Source: Agrococcus baldri
GTDB lineage: Bacteria > Actinomycetota > Actinomycetes > Actinomycetales > Microbacteriaceae
Length of the DNA: 64,000 bases
Direction of reading: 5' to 3'
Assembly: GCA_900114805.1 (NCBI GenBank)
Contig: FOZN01000001.1
Coordinates: 434,001-498,000 of the forward strand
Both the position numbers and the translations under genes were made by a program. How positions within the stretch are numbered: the first letter of the stretch is position 1; every line of letters starts with the position of its first letter. The notes below the pieces were generated by a model. The model had not been told where the DNA came from. It saw nothing but the letters and a program-made list of their open reading frames with translations, and did no database searches. Below, in pieces: positions 8,761 to 17,995 of this stretch.

Positions 8761-9744
8761 GTGCGCGTGGAAATCCGCGAGGCTCGAGCCTTCCTCGTGC
8801 TGGCCGACGAATTGCACTTCGGGCGCACCGCTGCCCGGCTGCACATGGCGCAGTCGGTGCTCAGCCGACTCATCCAACGGCTCGAAGAGCAGCTCGTCGT
8901 GCAACTGTTCGAGCGCAGTACGCGCAGCGTCACGCTGACTCCCGCCGGCGAAGCACTCGTGCAGCCCGCGCGCGAGTTGGTCACGATGTCGGAGCGGGTG
9001 TCAGAAATCGTGCGGCGCGCGAGCGCCGGTGAGACCGGTCGGGTCCGTCTGGGCTTCGCTGGCGCTTCCGTCGGCCATCTGGTCGCCGAACTGATGACTG
9101 GCAGTCGGCGCGAACGACCGGGCCTCACAGTCGAGCTCGAGAGTTCGCAACTCTCGCGTCCAGGTCTGGAGCGACTGCAGGACGGCAGTCTCGACCTGGT
9201 GGTGGGGCGCTGGGACTTCCTGCCGCGTGAGATCGAGTCGCGCGTGATCGCGCAGGAAGAGTTGCTCGTCGCACTCCCGTCCGCGCACCGCCTCGCTCGC
9301 CACCCGCAGATCTCGCCGCAGCAACTCGTCGACGAGGCCTGGGTCGTGCTCCCCGGCGGCAGCGGCGCGACACTCTCACACCGACTTCATCTGCTCGGGC
9401 GCCACGGTCGGTTCGTGCCGCGCATCGTGCACACTGCACCCGACTCCGCCACCGAGCTTCTGCTCGTCGAAGCAGGAGAGGGCATTGCCCTCACGCTGTC
9501 TGGCGTGAGAGACAGCCTGCCGTCGCGCGGCATCGCATTCCGACCACTCACCACCGATCTCGGCGCCGTCGCCGTACGCCTCGCGTTTCGAGCCGGGACG
9601 GCCGATCCCGCTGTGCGCGCAGTCATCGAGGTCGCCGCCCTCGTCTTCGGCGGAGGTGAGCGGCACAATGCCGCGTCGGCCGCTCAGCCTGCGAGCCACT
9701 CCAGCACGCGCTCGCGATCTGCATCGAGTTCTGGCGGCGCCTGA
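8761..9744 (+). CDS. LysR-family transcriptional regulator
   Basis: A 327-residue LysR-type regulator. The N-terminal winged helix-turn-helix occupies residues 1-62 (ARAFLVLADELHFGRTAARL, LSRLIQRLEEQL) and is followed by a two-lobed effector-binding domain. The GTG at 8761 gives the family-normal N-terminus; a second GTG two codons later is possible, and no clear ribosome site is visible. The 3' end overlaps the convergent CoA-transferase gene by about 60 bp. Position suggests control of the CoA-transferase/acyl-CoA dehydrogenase divergon or of the FAD oxidoreductase; direction relative to its neighbours is the only evidence. Confidence 0.88.
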   Translation: MRVEIREARAFLVLADELHFGRTAARLHMAQSVLSRLIQRLEEQLVVQLFERSTRSVTLTPAGEALVQPARELVTMSERVSEIVRRASAGETGRVRLGFAGASVGHLVAELMTGSRRERPGLTVELESSQLSRPGLERLQDGSLDLVVGRWDFLPREIESRVIAQEELLVALPSAHRLARHPQISPQQLVDEAWVVLPGGSGATLSHRLHLLGRHGRFVPRIVHTAPDSATELLLVEAGEGIALTLSGVRDSLPSRGIAFRPLTTDLGAVAVRLAFRAGTADPAVRAVIEVAALVFGGGERHNAASAAQPASHSSTRSRSASSSGGA

Positions 9745-10862
9745 GAATAATCGACCGTCGCGCGTGTGTACGAGATCGGATGCCGCACGGTAGGCACGGC
9801 GGCATCCGCCGGTCCCACCATCGCGATCGGCTCCAACCCGATCTCAGCTGCAAGCTGGACGCCACCGTCGACGCCCTGGATCGGCCCGCACGGCACTCCC
9901 ACGCGTCGCAGCTCATCGAACCACGCATCCGCTCCCCTGGTACGCAATCGCTGCACGAGAAGCGTCCGCAGCGAGGCACGGTTGGCGTTGCGTGCTGCCA
10001 TGGTCCGGAAGCGCTCGTCTTCGGCCACCTCGGCCACGCCGAGCACTGCACAGAGGCGCTCGAACTGGCGGTCGTTGCCGACGGCGAGAACGAGCTGCCG
10101 ATCTGCCGTCGGGAACGGCTCATAGGGGTAGAGGCTGGGATGCTCGTTGCCCATCCGCTGCGGCACGACTCCGGCAGCGACGTAGGCAGATGTCTGGTTG
10201 ACGAGGCCTGAGAGGATCGACGAGAGCAGATTGGTCTCGATGCGGTCTCCCGCGCCCGTCGTCGAGCGAGCCTGGAGTGCCCCGAGGATGCCGACCGCAG
10301 TGTGCAGGCCGGTGATGACGTCAACCAGAGCCGCACCGACCTTCGTGGGCTCCCCCTTCGCGTCACCCGTGACGGACATCAGCCCGGAGACCGCTTGCGC
10401 CAGCAGGTCGTAGCCCGGCAGGTCGGCACCTCCCTTCGAGCCGAAGCCTGTGATCGAGGCATAGATCAGGTCTTCATGGCGCGCTTGCAGCGTCTGCGCG
10501 TCGAGCCCGAACTTGGCGAGGCTGCCCGGCCGGAAGTTCTCAACCAGCACGTCAGCACGATCGATGACGCGATGCAGCACGGCGAGGTCGTCCGGGTCAG
10601 CGAAGTCGAGCGCGATCGAGTGCTTGTTGCGGTTGGCGGTGAGGTAGTAGGTGCCGACGCCGTCCCTGACCGGTGGCACCCATCCGCGAGTGTCATCGCC
10701 TTCGGGGCTCTCGACCTTGATGACGAGCGCACCCATGTCGGCCAGGAGCATGGTCGCGTACGGCCCTGCCAGCACGCGGCTGAGGTCGGCGACGACTAAG
10801 CCGGCAAGCGGCCCCGTCGCGGGCCGACCGAAGATCGACTCGAGCTCGGTCAACGCGATCAT
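9684..10862 (-). CDS. CaiB/BaiF family CoA-transferase (class III)
   Basis: A 392-residue class III CoA-transferase. Recognisable blocks are DLSRVLAGPYATMLLADMGA near the N-terminus, VLVENFRPG, and PGYDLLAQA, in which Asp152 is the expected catalytic Asp that forms the aspartyl-CoA intermediate. It moves CoA between acyl-CoA and a free acid without ATP. It is divergent from a glutaryl-CoA dehydrogenase-like gene, so a role in making glutaryl-CoA (like mammalian SUGCT) is a reasonable inference. A palindrome in the shared promoter suggests joint control. Confidence 0.88.
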   Translation of the reverse strand: MIALTELESIFGRPATGPLAGLVVADLSRVLAGPYATMLLADMGALVIKVESPEGDDTRGWVPPVRDGVGTYYLTANRNKHSIALDFADPDDLAVLHRVIDRADVLVENFRPGSLAKFGLDAQTLQARHEDLIYASITGFGSKGGADLPGYDLLAQAVSGLMSVTGDAKGEPTKVGAALVDVITGLHTAVGILGALQARSTTGAGDRIETNLLSSILSGLVNQTSAYVAAGVVPQRMGNEHPSLYPYEPFPTADRQLVLAVGNDRQFERLCAVLGVAEVAEDERFRTMAARNANRASLRTLLVQRLRTRGADAWFDELRRVGVPCGPIQGVDGGVQLAAEIGLEPIAMVGPADAAVPTVRHPISYTRATVDYSQAPPELDADRERVLEWLAG

Positions 10863-11005
10863 GCTCGCGCACCCCCGCTGTCGCCATTGCCGCGCACTGT
10901 TCCCCTAGACATCGCTCCCCTTCTCGAACCCGTTCGGCTCCCACTGTTGCCCACGCCCAACCCCCGCAGGTCGTCGATGCCGCAAACGCAAGGACCGTTG
11001 CCCGT

Positions 11006-11023
11006 TTGCGCACCAATGCGCAA
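11006..11023. promoter_or_regulatory. palindromic operator candidate in divergent promoter
   Basis: TTGCGC-ACCAAT-GCGCAA, an 18-bp interrupted palindrome, nested in a wider pair CCGTTGC (10995-11001) / GCAACGG (11020-11026). It lies in the 213-bp gap between the divergent CoA-transferase and acyl-CoA dehydrogenase genes. A LysR-type dimer site is plausible; the binder is unknown. Confidence 0.45.
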
Positions 11024-11075
11024 CGGTGCCCCTGCACCGGCCAGGCTAGGAGCACCCCGAGAGAAGGAGTCTCCC

Positions 11076-12266
11076 GTGAACCGTGATGCGAGCAGCATCG
11101 TCGACGCCAGCGCCAGCGATCTGCTGGAGCTCGATCATGAACTGAGCGAAGCAGAGTTGGAGGTGCGCGACTCCGTGCGAGCATTCGTCGACCGCCGCAT
11201 CCGCTCGAACATTGCCTCGTGGTACGACGAGGGCGTCTTCCCGCTCGAGCTGGTGCCTGAAATGGCAGAACTCGGTCTGCTCGGTATGCATATCGAGGGG
11301 TATGGCTGCGCCGGCAAGAGCGCAGTCGAGTACGGGCTCGCGATGCAGGAGCTCGAGGCAGGCGACTCGGGCATTCGTACGTTCGTCTCGGTGCAGGGAT
11401 CCCTCGCGATGTCAGCGATCGCCAAGCACGGCTCGGAGGAACAGAAGCAGACGTGGCTGCCTCGCATGGCTGCGGGCGAGGTCATCGGTTGCTTCGGTCT
11501 CACGGAACCCACCGCTGGCTCCGATCCCTCCAGCATGCTCACCACTGCTCGCCGTGACGGCGACGCGTGGGTGATCGACGGCGCCAAGCGCTGGATCGGC
11601 CTCGCCTCCATCGCACAGCTGGCCATCATCTGGGCGATGACCGACTCGGGCGTGCGCGGATTCATCGTGCCGACGGACAGCCAAGGGTTCACAGCTGTGC
11701 CGATTGCGCAGAAGCTTTCAATGCGTGCGTCGATCCAGTGCGACATCACTCTCGAGGGTGTTCGGGTGTCTGCCGACGCGATGCTGCCGGGCGCTCAGGG
11801 CCTGAGCGGCCCGTTCTCCTGCCTCAACGAGGCGCGCTACGGCATCGCGTGGGGTGCCGTCGGCGCGGCGAGAGACAGCTTCGACGCGGCGCTCGGCTAC
11901 GCGCAGGAGCGGTTGCAGTTCGGCAAGCCGCTCGCCGGCTACCAGCTCACGCAGAAGAAGCTCGTCGACTGGGCGCTCGAGATCCAGAAGGCGCAGCTCG
12001 TGGCGCTGCACCTCGGACGACGCAAGGACGCGGGAACGTTGCAGCGCCACATGATCTCGGTCGCGAAGCTGAACAACACCCGCATCGCAATCGACATCGC
12101 CCGCGACGCGCGCAGCATGTTGGGCGGCAACGGCATCACCCTCGACTACTCGCCGCTGCGGCACGCGAACAACCTCGAGTCGGTGCGCACGTACGAAGGC
12201 ACTGATGAGGTGCACACGCTCATCCTGGGCGAGCGACTGACTGGCATCTCCGCGTTCCGCGGGTAG
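11076..12266 (+). CDS. acyl-CoA dehydrogenase, glutaryl-CoA dehydrogenase type
   Basis: A 396-residue flavoenzyme starting at GTG 11076 behind GAGAAGGAG. Acyl-CoA dehydrogenase blocks are present: CFGLTEPTAGSDPSSM (FAD/substrate binding), ERLQFGKPLAGYQLTQKKL, and RTYEGTDEVHTLILG with the catalytic base Glu374. Features matching glutaryl-CoA dehydrogenase are the DSGIRTFVSVQGSLAM block (Arg that binds the distal carboxylate in that family) and LNEARYGIAWGAVGAA. The family oxidises and decarboxylates glutaryl-CoA to crotonyl-CoA. It is divergent from a CaiB-type CoA-transferase that could supply glutaryl-CoA; the MFS transporter gene follows in the same direction. Confidence 0.85.
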   Translation: MNRDASSIVDASASDLLELDHELSEAELEVRDSVRAFVDRRIRSNIASWYDEGVFPLELVPEMAELGLLGMHIEGYGCAGKSAVEYGLAMQELEAGDSGIRTFVSVQGSLAMSAIAKHGSEEQKQTWLPRMAAGEVIGCFGLTEPTAGSDPSSMLTTARRDGDAWVIDGAKRWIGLASIAQLAIIWAMTDSGVRGFIVPTDSQGFTAVPIAQKLSMRASIQCDITLEGVRVSADAMLPGAQGLSGPFSCLNEARYGIAWGAVGAARDSFDAALGYAQERLQFGKPLAGYQLTQKKLVDWALEIQKAQLVALHLGRRKDAGTLQRHMISVAKLNNTRIAIDIARDARSMLGGNGITLDYSPLRHANNLESVRTYEGTDEVHTLILGERLTGISAFRG

Positions 12267-12318
12267 ACCTCCGCAAGCAGGTCCCGCTCGGCGGGGACAC
12301 CAGACCGAACGAGCAGAC

Positions 12319-13515
12319 ATGACTGACGCAAGAATCGCGGGGGCGGTAAGGCGCACGCCGGTGACGTGGCTGCGGTACGCGCAGCTCGGCATCGTCGCAT
12401 TCGTGATTGACGGATACGCGCCGACCGTTCAACTTCTCGCGCACGACCTCGACATCCCGATGGGGCTCGCATCGCTGCACGCGACAGCCTTCGGGTCCGG
12501 CTTCATCGTCGGTGCGCTCGTCGCGCCCGCGCTCGCGCGCCGAATCAACCGTGCCCGGAGCATCCTGATCGGCTCAGTCGGTATCGCCGTCGGCCTCGGT
12601 TGCTACCTCCTGGGAAGCAGTCTCGCGATCACGTTGATCGGGATCGGCCTCACGGGCATCTTCGCAACGCTGGTGCAGTCCAACGCGTTTGCCGATCTCT
12701 CCGACAACCCGCTGGCGGTTCGAGCCCGCTTACTCAATGAGGGATCGGCGCTCTCGCAGATTGCCGGGCTCACGGCTCCAGTGCTCGTGGGTGTCGCCAG
12801 TGCGAGCGTCCTCGGCTGGCGAGTCGGCCTTGCGGTGGCCTTCGTGCTCGTCGTCGGCTCACTCATGGTGAACGCCATCACTCTGCGTCGCGGCCCGAAA
12901 GCGCAGACGAAGGTCGTCGAAGCAGTAGCGGGGAGTAGCACTTCATTTGTGATCGTGTGGATCAGCACCATCCTCGTACTGGGAATCGAGTTCGCCACGG
13001 CCCTCTGGGCGCCAGTTTGGCTCCTGCAATTCGGCGGTGTGGATGTGGCGCTCGCCACCGCGAGTCCAACCTGCATGCTGCTCGGTATGGTCGTCAGCCG
13101 ACTCGTCCTCTCGCGCGTCGCGTCGCGCGTGTCCCAGGACGCGCTGCTGATCGGCTCGGTGATGCTCAGCATCGTGGGCTTCTTCGCGCTCTGGCTAGGT
13201 CCCTCTCTGATCCTTGGGTTCAGCTCACTCTTTGTGATCGGCCTCGGTGTCGGTGGGCAGTTCCCGCTCTCTCTGGCAAGACTCGTGACTGCGTCGAATC
13301 ATCGAGCCGATACCGCGGCTGCAGCGAGCACGTTCGCACTCGGCTTGGCAATCGCTGCCGCGCCAGCTTGTCTTGCGTTGGTCGAGCAGCTGCTGGGCCT
13401 CCGCGCCGCGATGTTCATGATCCCGGCATTCGGCGTCGCTGCCATCGTTCTGGTGATCGCCTCAACCTTCGACCTTCCGCGCATCGCGTGGCTCAAGACG
13501 CGCGGGGATTCGTGA
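12319..13515 (+). CDS. MFS transporter
   Basis: A 398-residue hydrophobic protein with about 12 predicted membrane segments and the MFS inter-helix charge pattern (LARRINRAR after the second helix). Start ATG 12319, 52 bp after the acyl-CoA dehydrogenase stop, so co-transcription is likely; a GC-rich hairpin near 12284-12301 lies in the gap. It could import the acid used by the preceding enzymes or export something unrelated; the substrate cannot be inferred. It resembles the cyanate/sugar-acid MFS branch only loosely. Confidence 0.8.
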   Translation: MTDARIAGAVRRTPVTWLRYAQLGIVAFVIDGYAPTVQLLAHDLDIPMGLASLHATAFGSGFIVGALVAPALARRINRARSILIGSVGIAVGLGCYLLGSSLAITLIGIGLTGIFATLVQSNAFADLSDNPLAVRARLLNEGSALSQIAGLTAPVLVGVASASVLGWRVGLAVAFVLVVGSLMVNAITLRRGPKAQTKVVEAVAGSSTSFVIVWISTILVLGIEFATALWAPVWLLQFGGVDVALATASPTCMLLGMVVSRLVLSRVASRVSQDALLIGSVMLSIVGFFALWLGPSLILGFSSLFVIGLGVGGQFPLSLARLVTASNHRADTAAAASTFALGLAIAAAPACLALVEQLLGLRAAMFMIPAFGVAAIVLVIASTFDLPRIAWLKTRGDS

Positions 13516-13656
13516 CGACGCGCCGGTGCGACAAGGCGTGCTCGCCCGCTGCCACACGCGCGAGTCGAACTTTCTAGCGGGTTGGACTTTCCTCGCGGCC
13601 GCCGCTTGAATGGATCCGTCGGTTGGCTCACCCAGGGCTCTCCGGTGGAAGGTGAT

Positions 13657-14685
13657 ATGCGAGTCGGCATCCTCACGTCTGGCGGCGATGGCCCCGGCCT
13701 CAACGCAGTCATCCGCGCCGCGGTGCTCACCGGCATGGTGCACCATGGCCTCGAGTTCGTGGGCATCCGCGACGGGTACCGGGGTCTGGTCGATGGCGAC
13801 GTGCGCGTGCTCAATCGTTCCTCGGTGCGCGGCATCTCGCGCATCGGCGGCACGATCCTCGGCACCAGCCGCACGAACCCCTACGAGGGCCCGAATGGTG
13901 GGCCAGACAAGATCAGGGAGACCCTCGATCGTCTCGGTATCGACGCTGTGATGGCGCTCGGCGGCGAGGGCACGCTCGCGGCTGCCAACCGGCTCGCGAA
14001 CGACGGCCTGCAGGTCATTGGGGTCCCGAAGACGATCGACAACGATCTCGACGCCACCGACTACACCTTCGGCTTCGACACCGCGGTACAGATCGCGACA
14101 GACGCGGGCGACCGGCTGCGCACCACGGGCGATTCGCATATGCGCTGCATGGTGCTCGAGGTCATGGGCCGCCACGTCGGCTGGATCGCGCTCCACACGG
14201 GCATCGCCACCGGCGCGCACGTCACGCTCATCCCCGAGCAGCCGCGCTCGATCGAGTGGATCTGCGACTACGTGCAGTCGGTCTATGACCGGCGCCGCGC
14301 GCCGCTCGTGGTCGTCTCCGAAGGCTTCAAGCTCGAGGGCATGGACGAGGCGCACTCGCACAAGGGCCTGGATGCCTTCAACCGGCCGCGATTGGGCGGC
14401 ATCGGCGAGCTGCTGGCGCCCATGATCGAGGAGCGCACCGGCATCGAGTCGCGCTCGACCGTGCTCGGTCACATCCAGCGCGGCGGGGCGCCCAGCGGCG
14501 CCGACCGCGTGCTGGCGACGCGCTTCGGGCTCGCGGCGGTCGACGCGATCATCGACGAAGCGTGGGGCTCGATGGTGGCGCTACGGGGCACCGACATCGT
14601 GCGCGTGCCCATGGCGGATGCACTGGGCGACCTCAAGCGCGTCCCCGAGCACCGCTACCGCGAAGCGGAGATACTCTTCGGCTGA
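13657..14685 (+). CDS. pfkA: 6-phosphofructokinase
   Basis: A 342-residue PFK starting at ATG 13657 behind GGAAGG. The phosphoryl-donor loop begins TSGGDGPGLN; GGEGT at 102-106 has Gly where PPi-dependent enzymes carry Asp, indicating ATP use; PKTIDND at 124-130 contains the catalytic Asp128 but also the Lys that is typical of PPi enzymes, a mix I recall from actinobacterial ATP-PFKs. MGRHVGWIA and the C-terminal substrate-binding residues are intact. It phosphorylates fructose 6-phosphate in glycolysis. It stands alone, with a small unknown gene downstream. Confidence 0.93.
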   Translation: MRVGILTSGGDGPGLNAVIRAAVLTGMVHHGLEFVGIRDGYRGLVDGDVRVLNRSSVRGISRIGGTILGTSRTNPYEGPNGGPDKIRETLDRLGIDAVMALGGEGTLAAANRLANDGLQVIGVPKTIDNDLDATDYTFGFDTAVQIATDAGDRLRTTGDSHMRCMVLEVMGRHVGWIALHTGIATGAHVTLIPEQPRSIEWICDYVQSVYDRRRAPLVVVSEGFKLEGMDEAHSHKGLDAFNRPRLGGIGELLAPMIEERTGIESRSTVLGHIQRGGAPSGADRVLATRFGLAAVDAIIDEAWGSMVALRGTDIVRVPMADALGDLKRVPEHRYREAEILFG

Positions 14686-14898
14686 AGAGCGCCGCTTGTC
14701 ACGACACATCGCGGCGCCGGGGCGCGGCGAGTCAGGGCTCGTCGACGCCGACACGCACCAGCCCGGTCGAGGGCGAAGGTCGTGAACCCGGTGGGCGCGA
14801 AGGAGCCGGCGCCGGTCGAGCAGACCGGACCGCCGCCCTCAGTAATCACTCACCGACTTCTCAGCCGTTGGGGTACACGCTCGGGGTACGTTCTGAAG

Positions 14899-15144
14899 AT
14901 GCTGAACGACCTCGAGCGGCCGCCCGCCTACAGCGACACCGACATCGCCGCGCTCCTCGCCGACCTGCAGGCCACCGTGAACGGCGCCACGAGCCTGACC
15001 GAGTGGGCCGAGAGCGCCGCGGTGCCGGTCGACAGGATCGTCGCGGGCGCCGACCTCACCTATCTGCGCCTGGCCGCGCACGACAGCGAGGGCTCCCCGA
15101 TCGTGCTGATGCTCCGCGAGCACATCTGGCAGCGCGCGATCTGA
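14899..15144 (+). CDS. small hypothetical protein
   Basis: An 81-residue acidic protein (starting MLNDLERPPAYSDTDIAALL) with no membrane segment or metal motif that I recognise. I take ATG 14899 because upstream codons lose coherence; no clear ribosome site, and the promoter-like GGGGTACACGCTCG just upstream could give a near-leaderless transcript. It sits between pfkA and the protease gene, same strand. Residues 5-60 look like a compact helical domain. Function unknown. Confidence 0.5.
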   Translation: MLNDLERPPAYSDTDIAALLADLQATVNGATSLTEWAESAAVPVDRIVAGADLTYLRLAAHDSEGSPIVLMLREHIWQRAI

Positions 15145-15247
15145 GTCGGCGGGCTCGCGTCCGCAACCCTCTACCGTCACTTGAGCCTCAGGGGTACACT
15201 CAGCACAGTCCCTCCCCCTCCCCAGCCCGAACATCACGAGGTCCCGC

Positions 15248-16570
15248 TTGCGCCGCCGCTCCATGCTCCTGTCAGCCATCGGCGCCTTCGCCGTCGGCTC
15301 CGCAGTCGCCCTCGCACCCGTCGCGCCCACTGCCGCTGCCGACGACCTCGCCGAGGTGCAGGAGGCCCACTTCGCGGTCATCGACCAGATCGCCCAGTGG
15401 GATGCGCTGACGCCCCACCCGCGACTCGGCGCGATCGAGGGCGACCCGGTGGCGGGCACGATCGCGATCGGCTGGGCCGGCCCCGTGCCCACCGAGGTGC
15501 GACAGATGGCGGATGCTGCCGGGGACCAAGGCATCGACGTCACGTTCGTGCCGCAGCGCTCGAGCGAGCAGGAGAGGCTCGAGGTCGCCTACGACCTCGC
15601 CGCGAGCATGCCGGTCGACGGCGCCTTCGCGATCGGCCTCGGCACCGACACCCTCTCGATCGAGATCCCGACGCAGGCAGCCGCAACAGCCGTCGGCAGC
15701 GAGCACATCGAGCTCGAGGGCGAGGTGCTCGACGTCATCGGCGCGACCGAGCAGGCCGCCGCAGCCCTCGGCGCGGAAGTGACGGTCCAGGAGACCGACT
15801 CCGCACCCGTCAACGCCGCCCTGACGCAGCAGTTCCCGGCGGGCGCACACCTCGACGCACCCGCAGCAGCCAACATCATCACTGGCCGCTCCAACGACAC
15901 GAGCGTCCTCTCGGGTGGCATGCGCGTGCAGACGCAGTTCTCCACCGGCGCATGGGTCAGCTGCACCTCTGGCTTCACCGGCTTCTACGGGCACCGCCCG
16001 GTCGTCGTCACCGCGGCGCACTGCAGCGACTACGCCGACGACCGCGCGGTGCGCAACGTGAACGGCACCCGCATCGGCACGAGCGATCTGGTGGCCGAGC
16101 TCAACGACGGCGCCCGCTTCTACGACCTGGGCGTGATCGCCGCCGACTACGACGCGCGCACGCTCCCCCGCATCTACACGAGCGAGACCGGCACGGTGAC
16201 CATCACCGGCTCGCAGAACACCTGGCCGCCGGCCGGCTACCGGCTCTGCTCCTCCGGCCAGATCACTGGCTGGAAGTGCGACCTGACCGCGGGCGAGGCC
16301 TACGTCACCTGCTACGGCACGAGCCACGGCAACGAGTGCATGAACGTGCAGATCGTGCGCTCGAGCGGCGAGAGGGCATTCTGCTTCGGCGACTCCGGCG
16401 GCCCGGTCGTCAGCATGCCGACCGCCGAGGGTGCGATCGCGGTCGGCGTCGTCTCCGGGCTGCGCTCCCCGCTCACCGGCAATTGCTCGACCCAGGGCCT
16501 CATCGCGCCCATCTCGCAGCTCATGGCCACGGTGCACGGCCTGCAGCTGCACACCGAGAACCACCCATAG
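15248..16570 (+). CDS. secreted trypsin-like serine protease (S1 family) with long pro-region
   Basis: A 440-residue preproprotein. The TTG start at 15248 keeps the basic MRRRS n-region; hydrophobic core residues 6-27 and an Ala-rich cleavage site near residue 31 make a signal peptide. About 180 residues of pro-region follow. The protease domain has the catalytic triad His258 (VTAAHC), Asp293 (FYDLGV) and Ser383 (FGDSGGPV), and several Cys suited to disulfides. The layout resembles streptogrisin/alpha-lytic proteases, in which the pro-region assists folding and is removed. Extracellular; substrate specificity not predicted. Confidence 0.88.
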   Translation: MRRRSMLLSAIGAFAVGSAVALAPVAPTAAADDLAEVQEAHFAVIDQIAQWDALTPHPRLGAIEGDPVAGTIAIGWAGPVPTEVRQMADAAGDQGIDVTFVPQRSSEQERLEVAYDLAASMPVDGAFAIGLGTDTLSIEIPTQAAATAVGSEHIELEGEVLDVIGATEQAAAALGAEVTVQETDSAPVNAALTQQFPAGAHLDAPAAANIITGRSNDTSVLSGGMRVQTQFSTGAWVSCTSGFTGFYGHRPVVVTAAHCSDYADDRAVRNVNGTRIGTSDLVAELNDGARFYDLGVIAADYDARTLPRIYTSETGTVTITGSQNTWPPAGYRLCSSGQITGWKCDLTAGEAYVTCYGTSHGNECMNVQIVRSSGERAFCFGDSGGPVVSMPTAEGAIAVGVVSGLRSPLTGNCSTQGLIAPISQLMATVHGLQLHTENHP

Positions 16571-16595
16571 CCAGCACTCACCTGCGGGCGGCATC

Positions 16596-17957
16596 ATGGC
16601 CCCCATGAGCGCAACCACCCCGACCGACGCTCCCGACTTCGGCGACCGGCAGGTCATCGACGCGATCGCCGCCTGGATGCCCACCACCCGCTGGTACCCG
16701 CTGAAGGGCCAGGTGGTCGACGTCACGCTCGAGCGCGCCTACGACCTCGGCGACGCGGCCATCCTGCTGCTGCGCGCGGGCGAGACCCTGCTGCAGGTGC
16801 CGGTCGCCTGGCGCGACGAGCCGGGCTCGGCAGGCATCGCGCAGTTCGGCAGCCGCTGGCTGATCGATGCGTGCCACGACGCGGATGCGGTGCAGGCATT
16901 CATCGACGTCGCCTCCGGCAACCGTGCGGTCGAGGGCCTCAGCGGCGAGGCGACCAGCACGCCAGAGGCCGTAGGCGAGATCCGCGTCATCTCCGGCGAG
17001 CAGTCGAACACGTCGATCATCGGCGGCGGCGAGCACCCGTGGATCGCGAAGGTCTTCCGGGTCGTCTCCCCCGGCGACAACCCCGACGTCGTCGTCACCG
17101 GCGCCCTGACACGCGCGCGGTGCAAGCCGGTGCCGAGCCTCTTGGCCGCATTGACGGCCACCTGGCCGGCGGGCGACGCATTCGTCAGCGGCCACCTGCT
17201 GGCCGTCTCGTCGTTCGTCTCCGGCGGCGAGGACGGCTGGGAGCTCTTCCGCCAGCACGCGCTCGCCACGCTGCGCGGCGAGCAGCGCGACGTGCCCGAC
17301 GCCGCAGCACTCGGCGCAGCGGTCGCCACCGTGCACAAGGACCTCGCGGATGCGCTGGGCACGGCCGTCGCGACCGAGGCCGACACGCTGCGTTTCATCA
17401 CCGGCCTCGAGCAGCGCCTCGCCTGGGCGCGCGAGCAAGGCGCGGGCGTGCTCTCGGATCTCGACGACGACCTGTCCGCAGCGGCGGCGCGGCTCCGCGA
17501 GATCGATGCGCTCGGCCAGCTGCAGCAGATCCACGGGGATCTGCACCTCGGCCAGGTGCTGCGCTCGGCCGACGGCAGCTGGGCGCTGATCGACTTCGAG
17601 GGCGAGCCGCTGCGGCCGCTCCACGAGCGGATGGTGCGCGAGCCGCGCCAGCGCGACATCGTCGGCATGCTGCGCTCATTCGACTACGCCGCCGGCTCTG
17701 CCCTGCAGCAGAACCCAGGCGGCGATCCCACGGCAGCCGGCGACTGGGTAGCCCAGCGCCGCGCCGAGTTCCTGTCGGGGTATGCGGATGCGCTGGGTCC
17801 CGTCGACGAGCAGGATCCGGTCTTCAGCGCGCTGTTGCTCGACAAGGCGCTCTACGAGGTCGTCTATGAATTGCGCAATCGCCCCACCTGGGTCTCTGTA
17901 CCCCTAGAAGCAGTCCGAGCAATGGTCACGCACCCGCCCGCCCCACCCGTTGGTTGA
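16596..17957 (+). CDS. maltokinase (Pep2-like)
   Basis: A 453-residue protein with the N-terminal cap domain of maltokinases (WMPTTRWYPLKG) and a C-terminal aminoglycoside-phosphotransferase-like kinase domain: the catalytic loop HGDLHLGQ and the metal-binding IDFEGEP, both diagnostic. It phosphorylates maltose to maltose 1-phosphate with ATP for the GlgE alpha-glucan route. The usual partners treS and glgE are not in the window. ATG 16596 or the in-frame ATG 16605 can be the start; the ribosome site is weak. It is followed by hairpins and the convergent lsr2 gene. Confidence 0.88.
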   Translation: MAPMSATTPTDAPDFGDRQVIDAIAAWMPTTRWYPLKGQVVDVTLERAYDLGDAAILLLRAGETLLQVPVAWRDEPGSAGIAQFGSRWLIDACHDADAVQAFIDVASGNRAVEGLSGEATSTPEAVGEIRVISGEQSNTSIIGGGEHPWIAKVFRVVSPGDNPDVVVTGALTRARCKPVPSLLAALTATWPAGDAFVSGHLLAVSSFVSGGEDGWELFRQHALATLRGEQRDVPDAAALGAAVATVHKDLADALGTAVATEADTLRFITGLEQRLAWAREQGAGVLSDLDDDLSAAAARLREIDALGQLQQIHGDLHLGQVLRSADGSWALIDFEGEPLRPLHERMVREPRQRDIVGMLRSFDYAAGSALQQNPGGDPTAAGDWVAQRRAEFLSGYADALGPVDEQDPVFSALLLDKALYEVVYELRNRPTWVSVPLEAVRAMVTHPPAPPVG

Positions 17958-17993
17958 GCAGCGGTCGGGCGGCGCCCGACCGCGTATCGAAAC
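17951..17993. repeat. palindromic repeat of the TTGAG...CGTATCGAAAC type
   Basis: The segment begins TGGTTGAGCAGCGG and ends CGTATCGAAAC, around a perfect hairpin GCGGTCGGGC-ggc-GCCCGACCGC at 17961-17983. This edge sequence is a repeat I recall from intergenic palindromes of Micrococcales genomes. A related edge occurs inside cydDC at 57863-57903. Here it may also act as a terminator for the maltokinase gene. Confidence 0.55.
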
Positions 17994-17995
17994 AA

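Noticed and set aside
8683-8904. N-terminal extension of the FAD oxidoreductase
   Set aside because: Would cross the operator and the start of the divergent LysR gene; a good ribosome site precedes ATG 8682.
12281-12301. Attenuator hairpin between the acyl-CoA dehydrogenase and MFS genes
   Set aside because: Short GC-rich stem without a T-run or leader peptide; too weak to list as a regulatory feature.
15272-16726. 484-residue minus-strand frame over the serine protease
   Set aside because: The plus strand carries a signal peptide and full catalytic triad; the antisense product has no features.
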